Part shown: in pieces, positions 26,695 to 36,557 of the stretch | How the letters are laid out: each line of letters starts with the position of its first letter | Position numbering within the stretch: position 1 is the first letter of the stretch | Assembly (NCBI GenBank): GCA_017479385.1 | Contig: JAFVCE010000017.1 | Location: 248,001-312,000 of the forward strand | Direction: 5' to 3' | DNA from: Bacteroidales bacterium | Lineage (GTDB): Bacteria > Bacteroidota > Bacteroidia > Bacteroidales > P3 | DNA: 64,000 nucleotides | Translations under genes and position numbers: made by a program | The notes under the pieces: model-generated | The model's input: only the letters and a program-made list of their open reading frames with translations | Told to the model about the DNA's origin: nothing | Databases searched by the model: none

Positions 26695-27801
26695 ATGAAA
26701 ACAACTCCTTACACCGATTTGCACATTGCACTCGGAGCCAAGATGGCCGAATTTGCAGGCTACAACATGCCAATCCAATACACCGGACTGGTCGAAGAGC
26801 ACAACAACGTTCGCAACAATGTGGGCGTGTTCGACGTGAGCCACATGGGCGAATTTCGCGCCAAGGGTCCCGCCGCCAAGCACTTTATGCAATACGTCAC
26901 CGTGAACGACGTTGAGGCCCTCACCGACGGCAAGGTGCAATACACCTGCCTGCCCAACGGCCAGTGCGGCATTGTGGACGATATGCTGGTCTATCGCGTC
27001 CACGACGACGAATATTTCATGGTACCCAACGCAGCCAATATCGACAAGGACTGGGCTTGGATGAGCCAAATTGCCGACAAGATGGGAATGCGCCTCGGCG
27101 AAGACTTCGTCAACGAAAGCGAACAGTGGGCCCAGCTCGCCGTTCAAGGTCCCAACGCCTTGAAAGCCATGCAGAAACTCACCTCCGAGAACATCGTCGA
27201 CATGGAGTATTACACCTTCAAGATACTCACCTTTGCTGGCATAGACAACATCATCCTCTCCACCACCGGCTACACTGGCGCTGGCGGATGCGAAATCTAC
27301 ATCCCCCGCGAGAAAGCTATCGACGTGTGGAACGCTGTGTTCGAGGCTGGCAAAGAGTTCGGCATTATGCCTGCCGGCCTGGGTTGCCGCGACACCCTGC
27401 GCCTCGAAAAAGGATTCTGCCTCTACGGCCACGAGATGGACGACACCATCAGCCCCCTCGAGGCCCCGCTGGCTTGGATTACCAAACTCAAAGCCGAGAA
27501 CAACAGCTTTATCAACAAAGAGCTCTTCCTGGCGCAGAAAGCTGCCGGAGTGAAACGCAAAATCGCTGGTTTCGAGATGATTGACCGCGGTATTGCTCGC
27601 AACGGCTACCAGGTTTGCGACGCCGAAGGCAACTGCATTGGCGAGGTGCGCAGTGGCAGCCCCAGCCCCAGCACCGGCAAGAACATAGGTACCGCCCTCG
27701 TATGTGCCGAATACGCCAAGACCGGCACCGAAATCTACATCAAGATTCGCGAGAAACTGCTCAAAGCCGTCACCGTCAAAATGCCCTTCTACGAAGGCTA
27801 A
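26695..27801 (+). CDS. gcvT: Glycine cleavage system aminomethyltransferase (T protein)
   Basis: 368 residues. The N-terminus has AKMAEFAGYNMPIQY and VGVFDVSHMGEF, followed by a folate-binding region with the conserved aspartate (VDDMLVYR, about residue 100). The C-terminal barrel shows GLGCRDTLRLEKGFCLYGHE, and the end shows EVRSGSPSPSTGKNIG. GcvT takes the aminomethyl group from lipoylated GcvH to tetrahydrofolate, releasing ammonia. gcvH is also in this window (42704-43081), but gcvP is not, so the system is dispersed. It has its own promoter and a strong terminator, so it is monocistronic. Confidence 0.96.
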   Translation: MKTTPYTDLHIALGAKMAEFAGYNMPIQYTGLVEEHNNVRNNVGVFDVSHMGEFRAKGPAAKHFMQYVTVNDVEALTDGKVQYTCLPNGQCGIVDDMLVYRVHDDEYFMVPNAANIDKDWAWMSQIADKMGMRLGEDFVNESEQWAQLAVQGPNALKAMQKLTSENIVDMEYYTFKILTFAGIDNIILSTTGYTGAGGCEIYIPREKAIDVWNAVFEAGKEFGIMPAGLGCRDTLRLEKGFCLYGHEMDDTISPLEAPLAWITKLKAENNSFINKELFLAQKAAGVKRKIAGFEMIDRGIARNGYQVCDAEGNCIGEVRSGSPSPSTGKNIGTALVCAEYAKTGTEIYIKIREKLLKAVTVKMPFYEG

Positions 27802-27829
27802 ACATTTGTCGACACCCGACGGAGTGAAT

Positions 27830-27865
27830 ACGGGGCCACGCCTTCGGCGCGGCCCCGTTCTTTTT
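27830..27865 (+). terminator. Intrinsic terminator of gcvT
   Basis: Stem ACGGGGCC/GGCCCCGT with an inner CGCC-TTCG-GGCG hairpin, followed by TTCTTTTT. Confidence 0.9.
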
Positions 27866-27882
27866 CCCAAAAAACACCCCCT

Positions 27883-27973
27883 ACTAACTGCTTGAAAACC
27901 AGGGTTGAGGAGGGGTTAAAGAGGGGTTAAGGTCGTATTGAGGTCGAACAAGCATTGATACTCAAGCACTTAG
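27883..27973 (+). repeat. Dispersed 3'-end repeat, copy B
   Basis: Left arm TAACTGCTTGAAAA at 27885-27898, right arm TTGATACTCAAGCACTTA at about 27955-27972, core GGTCGTATTGAGGTCGAACA at 27931-27950. This copy lies between co-directional genes, in the orientation of gcvT. From 27974 to 28190 I see only a short AAATGC/GCATTT hairpin near 28137-28153. Confidence 0.82.
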
Positions 27974-28195
27974 CACCCGACGAAAGCCCCTCCTCTGCCC
28001 CACCCGAGCGCATACTAAACAGTCCGGATTGGGAGAGGAAAGCCACTTCATTGTCAATATTCAAAGCGAGTACTCCCCTTTTTAGTGATAACGCAACAAG
28101 GGAGAAATTATTGCGTCGGCACCAAATTTTTTTCGAGAAAAATGCTAAAGCATTTGTTTGCCGAAGAAAAATAGCTGCGAGTGCCGATTTTTTCG

Positions 28196-28203
28196 TATCT
28201 TTG
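28196..28203 (+). promoter_or_regulatory. -7 promoter box of the alpha-2-macroglobulin gene
   Basis: The plus strand reads TATCTTTG, a full match. It is 28 bp before the ATG at 28232. Confidence 0.7.
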
Positions 28204-28231
28204 CAATTCGAAACCGCAAGAACTCAGGACC

Positions 28232-31200
28232 ATGAAAACCATGACCAAACTGCTCGTTATCGCCGCCACACTGCTGTGTGTCAGCACATTGCAAGCCCAA
28301 TCTGTCGACCATAATGCCCTCAGCAAAACAGACTCGCTTATCGAGCAACGGCTCTACAAAACGGCCTACACTCAAGCCGAGAAACTCTTTGCCCAAGCTC
28401 GCAAACAGCATGACAGTCACGGGGCCCTGACCGCCGCCTACCTCATGGAGCGCGCCGCCGCCTACTACCTTGAAGACTGGGCCGACTCGGCAACTGCGCG
28501 CTACGAGGCGTTGCTCCCCACCCTCGGACCGGCCGACGCCGCCATTTGCCACGCCCTGCTCGGCAACGACTCGGCCGCCATAGCCAACGACTCGGTACTC
28601 AAAGCCACCCCGATAGACGACTACACACTTTTTTGCCACCGCAAAGGCTCGGCCCACCTGCTCACTCCAACGCTCTACGACCTGCTTATGTGGATGGCCG
28701 TAGACAACGAGCCTTCGCCGGCCAAAGCGCTGATACTGAACCAAAAACTCATCGATTTCCACGCCGCCGACTCCGACTTCATCCGCCTCAGCCTCGACCT
28801 GCGGCAACTCGAACTCATAGACCGCACGCCCAACCGCTACGTAACCACCGACACCCTGCTCAACCTCATTGCCAAATACAACCGCAGCAGCTGCCCACTG
28901 CGCGCCGACCTTATATTTAATCTTGCCCAGCGCCTCAACAACGATGGGCTCTACCTCGAGGCTGCGGCGTGGTGCGACAGCGCTCTGACCCTCTATAGCG
29001 GCAGCCAAGGAGCCTCGCGCTGCCATTGGCTGAAGGGCGAAATTGAGCGCGCCAGCATCAACGTAAGTATGGGCGGCGTGCTGGCAGCCGAACGCGACGA
29101 GATGTTTTCCGTCACCCACCGCAACGTCGACACACTTTGGTTCCGCATTATCAACGCCACCAACCACGGCTGCACCAGTTGCGACAAATACTACTCGCGG
29201 CGCAAGGTCCTCGGCTCGTGGTCGCAACCCGTGGGGCGCGATACGGCTCACCACTACCGCACCGCCATGTCCTACCTGCCGCCACTGCCCGAAGGCAAAT
29301 ACGAATTGCTCGTATCGCCACGTAAAGAGCTAACCGACAGTGGGTTGGTAGCCGTGTCGTTCACGGTTAGCGACCTCGTGGTGGCCGGCACCGCGAGCGA
29401 GGGCTACCTACTTCACCGCACTACGGGGCGCCCACTGCCTGGCGCACAGGTGCAGCTAATGGAGAGCCGCTACGTTCGTGGCAAAAAAGAGCAGCGCATA
29501 TTGGGCTCGGCCAAAAGCGACGCCAGCGGGCGCTTCGCGTTCGAAGGCATTGACCTACATGGCTACAACCTTTCGTTCATCGTGACCCGAGGCAGTCGGC
29601 GCGACACCATTTCTGCCTCAAGCTACAATCCCAAAACCGACCGCAACGCGCGCACTCAAATGCACATCTATACCGACCGGCCTGTCTATCACCCCGGCGA
29701 AGAGGTTAGTTTTGCCTGCCTACTGTTCAGCTCTGACCGCTTGGCCGAAGGGCAAACGCTGGCCGAACGCAAGGTGAAGATTGTGTTCTACGACATCAAC
29801 CACCGAGTGGTCGACAGCGCTACGTTCGTCACCAATCGGTTTGGCGTGGCCAACGGCAGTTTCATGGTTCCCGAAGGTGGGCTGAACGGCCATATGCAAC
29901 TCGAAGCCAAGAGCGGAAACACAACGGCATACGCGTCGGTGAGGGTCGAAGAGTATAAGCAGCCGCACTTCATGGTTCAGCTTTTTGGCCGTGGCGCCGA
30001 CAGCCTACTCGATGTCCCGCCAGCTTTTGGCCAACCCCACAACATAGAGGGCTTGGTGGCGACCTATAGCGGTGCGCCGCTTGTTGGCGCTGCGGTGCGA
30101 TACACCGTTACTCGCCACTCGTTCAACTACTTCCGCTGTGGAGAGAGTAGCCAGGTGGTCGATTCGGGCCGCGTAGCGGTTGGCGACGACGGGCGTTTCT
30201 CGGTCACCTTCGTTCCGCAGCCCGACTCAAACGTAGAGCTTAGCCACCAGCCGCAGTTTCGCTACACGGTGAGCGCCGACGTCACCGACCTCAATGGCGA
30301 AACCCAAAACGCCTACACCTCGGTAATTTTGGGCTACGACAACACAAACCTTGTGCTTTATGCCGACGGCACTGTGGAGGAATTAAGAAAAGTCGATTTC
30401 GATTTTACCGACCTCAACAACAACCCGTTGCGCGGCGAGGTGCATCTGAGCGTCGAGCAACTTGATGTGCCTGCCATAGCGCGACAGTGGCACCCCTACT
30501 TCATTGCCGAGGCCGAGCAGCCACTGGGGCGCGACGAGTTCCACAAACGCTTCCCACAATTTGCCTACAGCCGCGTCGAGCACGAGGGCGACACCGTGGG
30601 ACGCGAGGTCTACTCGGCACAAATGGTCACCGCCGCCGGCAAAGACAACAGTTTCGAACTGCCAACGCTCAACGATGGGCGCTACAAACTGCGACTCGTA
30701 GCCACCGACGCGCTCGGCAACCGTTCCACAGCCGAAAGCGTGGTAACAATAATGAAAAAAAATCCTGAAAAAATCTATGTCAAAGAGCTCCTATGGAACA
30801 ACATCAGCAAAAAGCGTGCCAAACCTGGCGAGAGAGTCGAAATTTTTCTTGGCACACGCCACAACGACCTCACGGTTACCTGCTTAGCCTATACCGACAA
30901 GCGCCACATCCTCGACACCCAGCTCACCCTCAACAACTCGGTCGCAAGCCTGCCAATCGAGGTTGACGACGACCTCGTTGGAGGCTTCAACATTATGCTC
31001 ATTGCCGTCAAGAATGGCGAAACGGTGTTCGAGCACAAGTTTGTCAACGTTGTGTCGCCCGACAAGGAGGCCACCGTCAAGTTCGAGACCTTCCGCGACA
31101 AGCTCACTCCTGGCGAGACCGAGACCTGGCGCATAAAGGTAAACTCGACCCAACCGACCGACTACAACCTCATTATGACGCTCTACGACGAAGCTTTGAA

Positions 31201-33832
31201 CAGTTACGGGTCGCTCGGTTGGCACTCCTCATTCTGGAGCAGCGCTGCGTCGTTCTCTTTCATCGACCGAACGGTCAAGTATTCCACCGCCAGCAACTAC
31301 ATTCACTATTCGCCCCACATGGCCTACGCTGCTTTTCCCACCTTGCAATGGGAGCTGGAACGCAACTACAGCAATATGGGCTACCACACTATGAACAAAG
31401 GACTTATGCGCTCGGTGCGCTACAAAGAGTCGGCACAGCCCATGATGATGGCCACAGCGGCGGTAATGGAGGATGCCGAGATGGAGGAAGCCGATATGGC
31501 ATTCGGCGACAGCGAGACCAACGCGACTGCCGATGCCGGTGGTGTGGCCACCGCAGAGCAGATGGTGGAACTGCGCAGCAACTTGAACACCCTGGCGTTC
31601 TTCGAGCCACACGCTATTACCGACAGTATGGGGTCGATAGAATACACATTCACCGTTCCAGAACTGCTCACAAGGTGGCAGCTACACGGGCTTGCGGTTT
31701 CGACCGATTTGCGCTCTGCAACATTTTTCAAAGAACTCGTCACCCAAAAACAACTCATGGTACAACCCAACGTGCCACGCTTTTTGCGCCAGGGCGATTC
31801 GGCCAGCTTTTTGGCCAAAGTGGTGAACCTTTCGGACGAGGAATGCGAGGCCGAGGTCAGATTTCAACTCACCGATGTCGCCCCCACGGTGCGCCACGTT
31901 AAGGTACCGGCCAATGGGGCAGCAAGCGTCGACTTCCGCTTCGTGGTGCCTGCGACTTGCCATGTGGCAGAGTATGTTATTTCGGCACAAAGTAGCACGA
32001 TGAGCGACGGCGAGCGAGGCGAGATTGCCGTGCTTGGCAACCGAGTGGCAGTGACGCGAAGCGTGTCGGTATTCCTCAACGGCAACGACACAAAAAGTGT
32101 GCCACTGTCAGAACTGACAGACCCTGTCATGACAAAAAGTCACCAGCCACTCCTCCTCTCGGTCGAATACACCCCCAACCCCATCTGGCAGGCCATCAAA
32201 GCCATGCCCTACGTCGAAGACTGCCAGTCGCCAAGCAGCATCTACTTGGCCAACAGCCTTTACATCAACCTCCTGTCGCGCAAAATCGTGAGCCAAAATC
32301 CAACGATTGGCACGGTTTTTGCAGCATGGAAAGACGACACGACGGCTCTCACCTCACCTCTGGCTCGCAACGAGGCAGTGAAACAAACCCTGCTCACGGC
32401 TTCGCCGTGGCTGCGCGCCGCCGAAAGCGAGAGCGAGCAGTACCGCAACGTGGCCAAGTTCTTTGACAGCAAAACCACAGACCAAAACATCGTCAACATT
32501 GGTAGCAAACTGCTCGACGCGCAGCACCTCGACGGTAGTTGGAGCTGGATGCCAGGCGCGCCCGAAGGGTCCGAATACGTCACCTCGGTAGTCGTTGGCC
32601 TAATCGGCAAATTAGGCCGCGAGGTGGTTGGCAACGAGTTGTGGCGAGCCGCCCTCAAGGGGTTGGCCTACATAGACCGCGAAGAACAGGCCTACTTTTC
32701 GCGCTACATCAAGCCCCAGGTCAAGAAAAAGAACCTGCAATGCAACGCGACCAACATCAACTACCTCTACCTACGCAGCATTTTCGAGGGCGAAAAGTTT
32801 AGCGGCGGTGCCAACGAGGCCTACACCTTTTACTATAATAACGCGCTGGCACGCTACAGCCAAGTAACCGACCTTTACTCGCAAGCCCAGTTGGCTCTGA
32901 TTTTCCACCGACATAATAACGCCAAACAGGCCGCAAATATTGTGCAACTGCTGAAGGAAAAATCGCTCACCAACGACGAATTTGGGATGTATTGGCGCGA
33001 CAACAACGGTGGCTACTATTGGTACAAACGCCCAATCGAGACGCAGGCTATGCTCGTTTCGGCTTTCAGCGAAGTGGTACCTGCCGACAGCCTCGACATT
33101 GCCCTGATGCAGCAATGGCTCTTGAAACAAAAACAAACCTCGCATTGGGGCAACGATATGGCTACCGTCAACGCAATCAACGCGTTGCTGGGCAGCGGAA
33201 AGTTGGCGACGGCCTCGCCTGCCTCGACGGTAGTTATTGCCAGCGACACCCTCCGCCCAACCGAAGCAGGTTCGGGCTACACCTCGAAAACCTACACCGG
33301 ACAAGCCTTCCCCGAAGGCAACAACCAAACCATTACCTTTGCCAAAGCAGGCAATGGCATTGCTTGGGGCGCAGCCTACTACCAATATGAAGACGAGCTG
33401 AAGAACATACCATCGTCTGAAACGGGAGTGAAACTGACGAAAAAAATTTCGCGTCTGGCAGCCGATGGCACGGAAATTGCTATAAAAAAAGATGGCCTGA
33501 ATGTTGGCGACAAGGTTAGAGTGACCATTGACATAGCCATTGACCGCACGCTCGAATATGTGGAACTCGTCGACGGACGCCCCTCGTGCTTCGAACCACT
33601 AACAACCAACTCGGGCTGGCGCTGGAACGGAGGATTGAGCTATTACCTCTCGGTTGGGAACACCGACATGAAATTCTACATAAGCTACGCCACAAAAGGC
33701 AACTATCGCGTGGAATACGACGCTTACGTAACCAACCCCGGCACATTCAGCACCGGACTCACAACTTGGCAATGTATGTACGCACCTGAATTTAGGGCCG
33801 TAGCACCAGCACAAACAATAAACGTAAGATGA
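28232..33832 (+). CDS. Alpha-2-macroglobulin family protein, thioester-less
   Basis: 1866 residues from the ATG at 28232 (MKTMTKLLVIAATLLCVSTLQAQ, a signal peptide); an upstream GTG at 28181 is inside the promoter. Order of parts: signal peptide; N-terminal helical/TPR-like region; a carboxypeptidase-regulatory-like unit around residues 390-465; MG2 domain starting MHIYTDRPVYHPGEEVSF; further MG domains; the A2M domain (LLTRWQLHGLAVSTDLRSATFF); then the alpha-toroid (LLDAQHLDGSWSWMPGAPEGSEY). At the thioester site the usual CxEQ is replaced by DCQSP with Cys1331, so no thioester can form. Bacterial A2Ms are periplasmic traps for attacking proteases. The stop overlaps the ATG of a D-Ala-D-Ala dipeptidase (ATGA), so both are co-expressed and a cell-envelope protection role is inferred. 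Confidence 0.9.
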   Translation: MKTMTKLLVIAATLLCVSTLQAQSVDHNALSKTDSLIEQRLYKTAYTQAEKLFAQARKQHDSHGALTAAYLMERAAAYYLEDWADSATARYEALLPTLGPADAAICHALLGNDSAAIANDSVLKATPIDDYTLFCHRKGSAHLLTPTLYDLLMWMAVDNEPSPAKALILNQKLIDFHAADSDFIRLSLDLRQLELIDRTPNRYVTTDTLLNLIAKYNRSSCPLRADLIFNLAQRLNNDGLYLEAAAWCDSALTLYSGSQGASRCHWLKGEIERASINVSMGGVLAAERDEMFSVTHRNVDTLWFRIINATNHGCTSCDKYYSRRKVLGSWSQPVGRDTAHHYRTAMSYLPPLPEGKYELLVSPRKELTDSGLVAVSFTVSDLVVAGTASEGYLLHRTTGRPLPGAQVQLMESRYVRGKKEQRILGSAKSDASGRFAFEGIDLHGYNLSFIVTRGSRRDTISASSYNPKTDRNARTQMHIYTDRPVYHPGEEVSFACLLFSSDRLAEGQTLAERKVKIVFYDINHRVVDSATFVTNRFGVANGSFMVPEGGLNGHMQLEAKSGNTTAYASVRVEEYKQPHFMVQLFGRGADSLLDVPPAFGQPHNIEGLVATYSGAPLVGAAVRYTVTRHSFNYFRCGESSQVVDSGRVAVGDDGRFSVTFVPQPDSNVELSHQPQFRYTVSADVTDLNGETQNAYTSVILGYDNTNLVLYADGTVEELRKVDFDFTDLNNNPLRGEVHLSVEQLDVPAIARQWHPYFIAEAEQPLGRDEFHKRFPQFAYSRVEHEGDTVGREVYSAQMVTAAGKDNSFELPTLNDGRYKLRLVATDALGNRSTAESVVTIMKKNPEKIYVKELLWNNISKKRAKPGERVEIFLGTRHNDLTVTCLAYTDKRHILDTQLTLNNSVASLPIEVDDDLVGGFNIMLIAVKNGETVFEHKFVNVVSPDKEATVKFETFRDKLTPGETETWRIKVNSTQPTDYNLIMTLYDEALNSYGSLGWHSSFWSSAASFSFIDRTVKYSTASNYIHYSPHMAYAAFPTLQWELERNYSNMGYHTMNKGLMRSVRYKESAQPMMMATAAVMEDAEMEEADMAFGDSETNATADAGGVATAEQMVELRSNLNTLAFFEPHAITDSMGSIEYTFTVPELLTRWQLHGLAVSTDLRSATFFKELVTQKQLMVQPNVPRFLRQGDSASFLAKVVNLSDEECEAEVRFQLTDVAPTVRHVKVPANGAASVDFRFVVPATCHVAEYVISAQSSTMSDGERGEIAVLGNRVAVTRSVSVFLNGNDTKSVPLSELTDPVMTKSHQPLLLSVEYTPNPIWQAIKAMPYVEDCQSPSSIYLANSLYINLLSRKIVSQNPTIGTVFAAWKDDTTALTSPLARNEAVKQTLLTASPWLRAAESESEQYRNVAKFFDSKTTDQNIVNIGSKLLDAQHLDGSWSWMPGAPEGSEYVTSVVVGLIGKLGREVVGNELWRAALKGLAYIDREEQAYFSRYIKPQVKKKNLQCNATNINYLYLRSIFEGEKFSGGANEAYTFYYNNALARYSQVTDLYSQAQLALIFHRHNNAKQAANIVQLLKEKSLTNDEFGMYWRDNNGGYYWYKRPIETQAMLVSAFSEVVPADSLDIALMQQWLLKQKQTSHWGNDMATVNAINALLGSGKLATASPASTVVIASDTLRPTEAGSGYTSKTYTGQAFPEGNNQTITFAKAGNGIAWGAAYYQYEDELKNIPSSETGVKLTKKISRLAADGTEIAIKKDGLNVGDKVRVTIDIAIDRTLEYVELVDGRPSCFEPLTTNSGWRWNGGLSYYLSVGNTDMKFYISYATKGNYRVEYDAYVTNPGTFSTGLTTWQCMYAPEFRAVAPAQTINVR

Positions 33833-34584
33833 ACAATATCAAACTGATAGCAACTGCATTAGCAGCCCTCATAGCCACCTCATGCAGCCCCACCAAAAGC
33901 AACGAGGTGCAGACCGACACCGTGAGAACCATAGTCGTTGCCGACACCCTTGCCACCACACAGCACGAGGCAATGGAGCGCGTGGGCTTTGTGCGTATTG
34001 GCGACGTGGTGCCCGACGCCATTCTCGAAATTCGCTACTACACGACCTACAACTTTGTTGGCAGCCGCATAGACGGATACCAGCGTCCCGAAGCCTGGCT
34101 CACACGGCAGGCGGCCGACTCGCTGCGAGCCGTGAGCGACGAGCTGAAAAGTATGGGCTACCGTCTGAAGATTTTCGACGCCTACCGCCCACAACGGGCT
34201 GTAGACCACTTTGTTAGGTGGTCTCACAACACCGATACGGCAATGAAGGCCTACTTCTATCCCGATTTGCAGAAGAGCGAACTCTTCGAACAAGACTACG
34301 TGGCCACCCGCAGCGGCCACTCGCGCGGCTCGACGGTAGACTTGACCCTGCTCGACATGGCCTCGGGGCGCGAGGTAGATATGGGCGGTACATTCGACCA
34401 TCTGGGCCCAGAGTCGCACCCCGACTACCGCAGCGGACTGACCAACGAGCAGTATGCCAACCGCCAACTGCTGCGCACAGTCATGCTACGCCACGGCTTC
34501 AGACCGCTCTACTCAGAATGGTGGCACTTCACACTGCGCAACGAGCCCTACCCCGACACCTATTTCGACATTCCCATCATCTAA
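33829..34584 (+). CDS. D-alanyl-D-alanine dipeptidase (VanX/DdpX family), lipoprotein
   Basis: 251 residues. Signal with lipobox IATSC (Cys19). The M15D zinc-site motifs are intact: SGHSRGSTVDL (H164, D171) and SEWWHF (E230, H233), together with FDAYRPQRAV and the catalytic arginine region. Such enzymes cleave free D-Ala-D-Ala; in vancomycin clusters this removes the dipeptide, while DdpX recycles it for growth. No vanA, vanH or vanRS is near, so a recycling or wall-turnover role is more likely than resistance. The protein is predicted to sit on the periplasmic face or outer membrane. It overlaps the alpha-2-macroglobulin gene by 4 bp. Confidence 0.92.
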   Translation: MNNIKLIATALAALIATSCSPTKSNEVQTDTVRTIVVADTLATTQHEAMERVGFVRIGDVVPDAILEIRYYTTYNFVGSRIDGYQRPEAWLTRQAADSLRAVSDELKSMGYRLKIFDAYRPQRAVDHFVRWSHNTDTAMKAYFYPDLQKSELFEQDYVATRSGHSRGSTVDLTLLDMASGREVDMGGTFDHLGPESHPDYRSGLTNEQYANRQLLRTVMLRHGFRPLYSEWWHFTLRNEPYPDTYFDIPII

Positions 34585-34687
34585 CCCCCAATCGGTCAAT
34601 GGGTAGAGATATGTGCATGAGCAAGAATTTATAGTTTCTGTACTTGGCCACATACTAAAATTGATTTTTTGACGTTAATAATGTCGA

Positions 34688-36526
34688 ATGAGCCACTTTT
34701 TGCCCATAACGTTAGATGAGGTTCGCAGACTAGGATGGACCGAAATCGACATAGTTATTGTGTCGGGCGATGCCTATGTTGACCACCCATCGTTTGGAAC
34801 GGCTGTTATAGGCCGCACTCTCGAGGCAGCCGGCTACCGCGTGGCCATAATCGCCCAGCCAAACTGGCGTGACGACCTGCGCGACTTTCGCAAATTTGGT
34901 GCTCCACGGCTTTTCTTTGGCGTTACGAGTGGCGTGATGGACTCGATGGTGAACCACTACACGGCTGCCCGACGCCTGCGCCACGACGACGCCTACACCC
35001 CTGGCGGAGCCTACGGCTTTCGCCCCGACCGCGCCGCCTATGTTTATGCCAAGCACCTTAAGCAACTCTACCCCAACGTGCCTGTGGTGCTGGGAGGCAT
35101 TGAAGCCTCGATGCGCCGTGTGGCACACTACGACTACTGGGACGACCGCCTGCGCCCCTCGATTTTGGCCGACTGCCCAGCCGACTTGCTTGTTTACGGC
35201 ATGGCCGAACGCACCATGACCAAAGTGGCCAACATCCTGGCCAACGGCGGAAGTTTGGCCGACCTCGAAGAGCTGCCTCAAGTGGCCTACCTCTCGGCTC
35301 AAAAGCCCGACACCACAACCGCCATCGAGTTGCACAGCTACGAAGAATGCCAAAAATCTAAGCGCGCACAAGCCGAGAACATACACCTCGTAGAGGTGGA
35401 AAGCAACAAGATAGAGTGTGCCACAATCGTTCAACGCCACGGCAACCAGTGGGTTATTATCAACCCACCCGAAGCCCCTATGACCACGAGCGAGATAGAT
35501 GCCTCGTTCGACCTGCCCTACCTGCGCCAACCTCACCCGAAATACAAAAAACGCGGCCCAATACCGGCCTTCGAGATGATTAAGAACTCGGTCAACATAC
35601 ACCGCGGATGCTTCGGCGGCTGCTCGTTCTGCACCATCTCGGCCCACCAGGGCAAGCAAATATCGTCGCGCAGCGAACGCTCTATCATGGCCGAGCTGAA
35701 GCAAATTGTGGCCTCCGACGACTTTCACGGCACCATTACCGACCTCGGTGGCCCGTCGGCCAATATGTACGGTATGCACGGCAAAAATCCCGAACTCTGC
35801 CGCCGCTGTGCGCGCTATAGTTGCAGCCACCCAACGCTGTGTCGCAACCTGTTGTCGGACCACCGCCCACTGCTCGACCTCTACCGCAAAGTGGGGCAAC
35901 TGCCTGGGGTGAAACATATATATATAGGTAGTGGCATACGCTGCGACCTCTTTACCGACCAGAACCACGGCTGGGACTATTTTCGCCAAGTGGTGCTCAA
36001 CCACGCCAGTGGTCGCCTAAAGGTGGCACCCGAGCACACTTCGGCCGAGGTACTGCGCTATATGCGCAAGCCCAGCTTCGACCTTTTTGTCGAAACCAAG
36101 CGCCGTTTCGACGAAATTTGCCGCAATGCAGGCCGCCGCTACCAGCTTATACCCTACTTCATCAGCTCGCACCCTGGCTGTCGCCTGAAGGATATGGCCG
36201 AGCTGGCGGTGCAGATGAAGCGTATGGGCTACCACCTGGAGCAAATACAGGACTTCACCCCCACCCCGATGACCCTCTCGGCCGAGATGTACTATACCGG
36301 TCTCGACCCCGAGACACTGCAACCAGTCTACGTGGCTACCACACCCAACGAGAAAAAGGAGCAGAACCAAATGTTCTTCTTCTACAAAAAAGAGTGTCGC
36401 GACGCTATTGTGAACTCGCTACGGCGCACACACAACGAGCAATACATCAAACAACTATTTCCACCCAATATGCCGACGAACTCGGCGGCCAAAAAAGAGG
36501 GTCAGCCGCGCCTGCGGCGCGGCTGA
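34688..36526 (+). CDS. YgiQ family radical SAM protein
   Basis: 612 residues, the usual size. The N-terminal part matches UPF0313 (DIVIVSGDAYVDHPSFGTAVIGR, VLGGIEASMRRVAHYDYW), a cobalamin-binding-like fold without an obvious B12 histidine signature. The radical SAM cluster is C308-x3-C312-x2-C315 in RGCFGGCSFC. GKNPELCRRCARYSCSHPTLC supplies extra cysteines, typical of YgiQ. The reaction is not established. It may start at ATG 34688; an ATG at 34681 is out of frame. The last codons and stop lie inside a perfect 15-bp hairpin (36498-36530). Confidence 0.93.
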   Translation: MSHFLPITLDEVRRLGWTEIDIVIVSGDAYVDHPSFGTAVIGRTLEAAGYRVAIIAQPNWRDDLRDFRKFGAPRLFFGVTSGVMDSMVNHYTAARRLRHDDAYTPGGAYGFRPDRAAYVYAKHLKQLYPNVPVVLGGIEASMRRVAHYDYWDDRLRPSILADCPADLLVYGMAERTMTKVANILANGGSLADLEELPQVAYLSAQKPDTTTAIELHSYEECQKSKRAQAENIHLVEVESNKIECATIVQRHGNQWVIINPPEAPMTTSEIDASFDLPYLRQPHPKYKKRGPIPAFEMIKNSVNIHRGCFGGCSFCTISAHQGKQISSRSERSIMAELKQIVASDDFHGTITDLGGPSANMYGMHGKNPELCRRCARYSCSHPTLCRNLLSDHRPLLDLYRKVGQLPGVKHIYIGSGIRCDLFTDQNHGWDYFRQVVLNHASGRLKVAPEHTSAEVLRYMRKPSFDLFVETKRRFDEICRNAGRRYQLIPYFISSHPGCRLKDMAELAVQMKRMGYHLEQIQDFTPTPMTLSAEMYYTGLDPETLQPVYVATTPNEKKEQNQMFFFYKKECRDAIVNSLRRTHNEQYIKQLFPPNMPTNSAAKKEGQPRLRRG

Positions 36527-36530
36527 CCCT
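36498..36530. terminator. GC-rich hairpin between convergent genes, overlapping the ygiQ stop
   Basis: Perfect stem of 15 bp, AGGGTCAGCCGCGCC with loop TGC. No U-run follows on either strand, so it may be a stability or roadblock element rather than a normal intrinsic terminator. It covers the last nine codons and the stop of the YgiQ gene. Confidence 0.6.
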
Positions 36531-36557
36531 ATAGGAGGATTGCCAAAAATGGAACAA

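Noticed and set aside
25774..27870. Long minus-strand frame reaching from truA through gcvT
   Set aside because: The part upstream of the truA ATG is antisense to gcvT and would span both promoters.
33829..34584. Vancomycin resistance gene vanX
   Set aside because: The enzyme is VanX-like, but no vanA, vanH or regulator genes are adjacent; a wall recycling role fits better.
34730..36004. A 424-codon open frame on the minus strand under ygiQ
   Set aside because: Antisense shadow of a well-supported gene with no family match.
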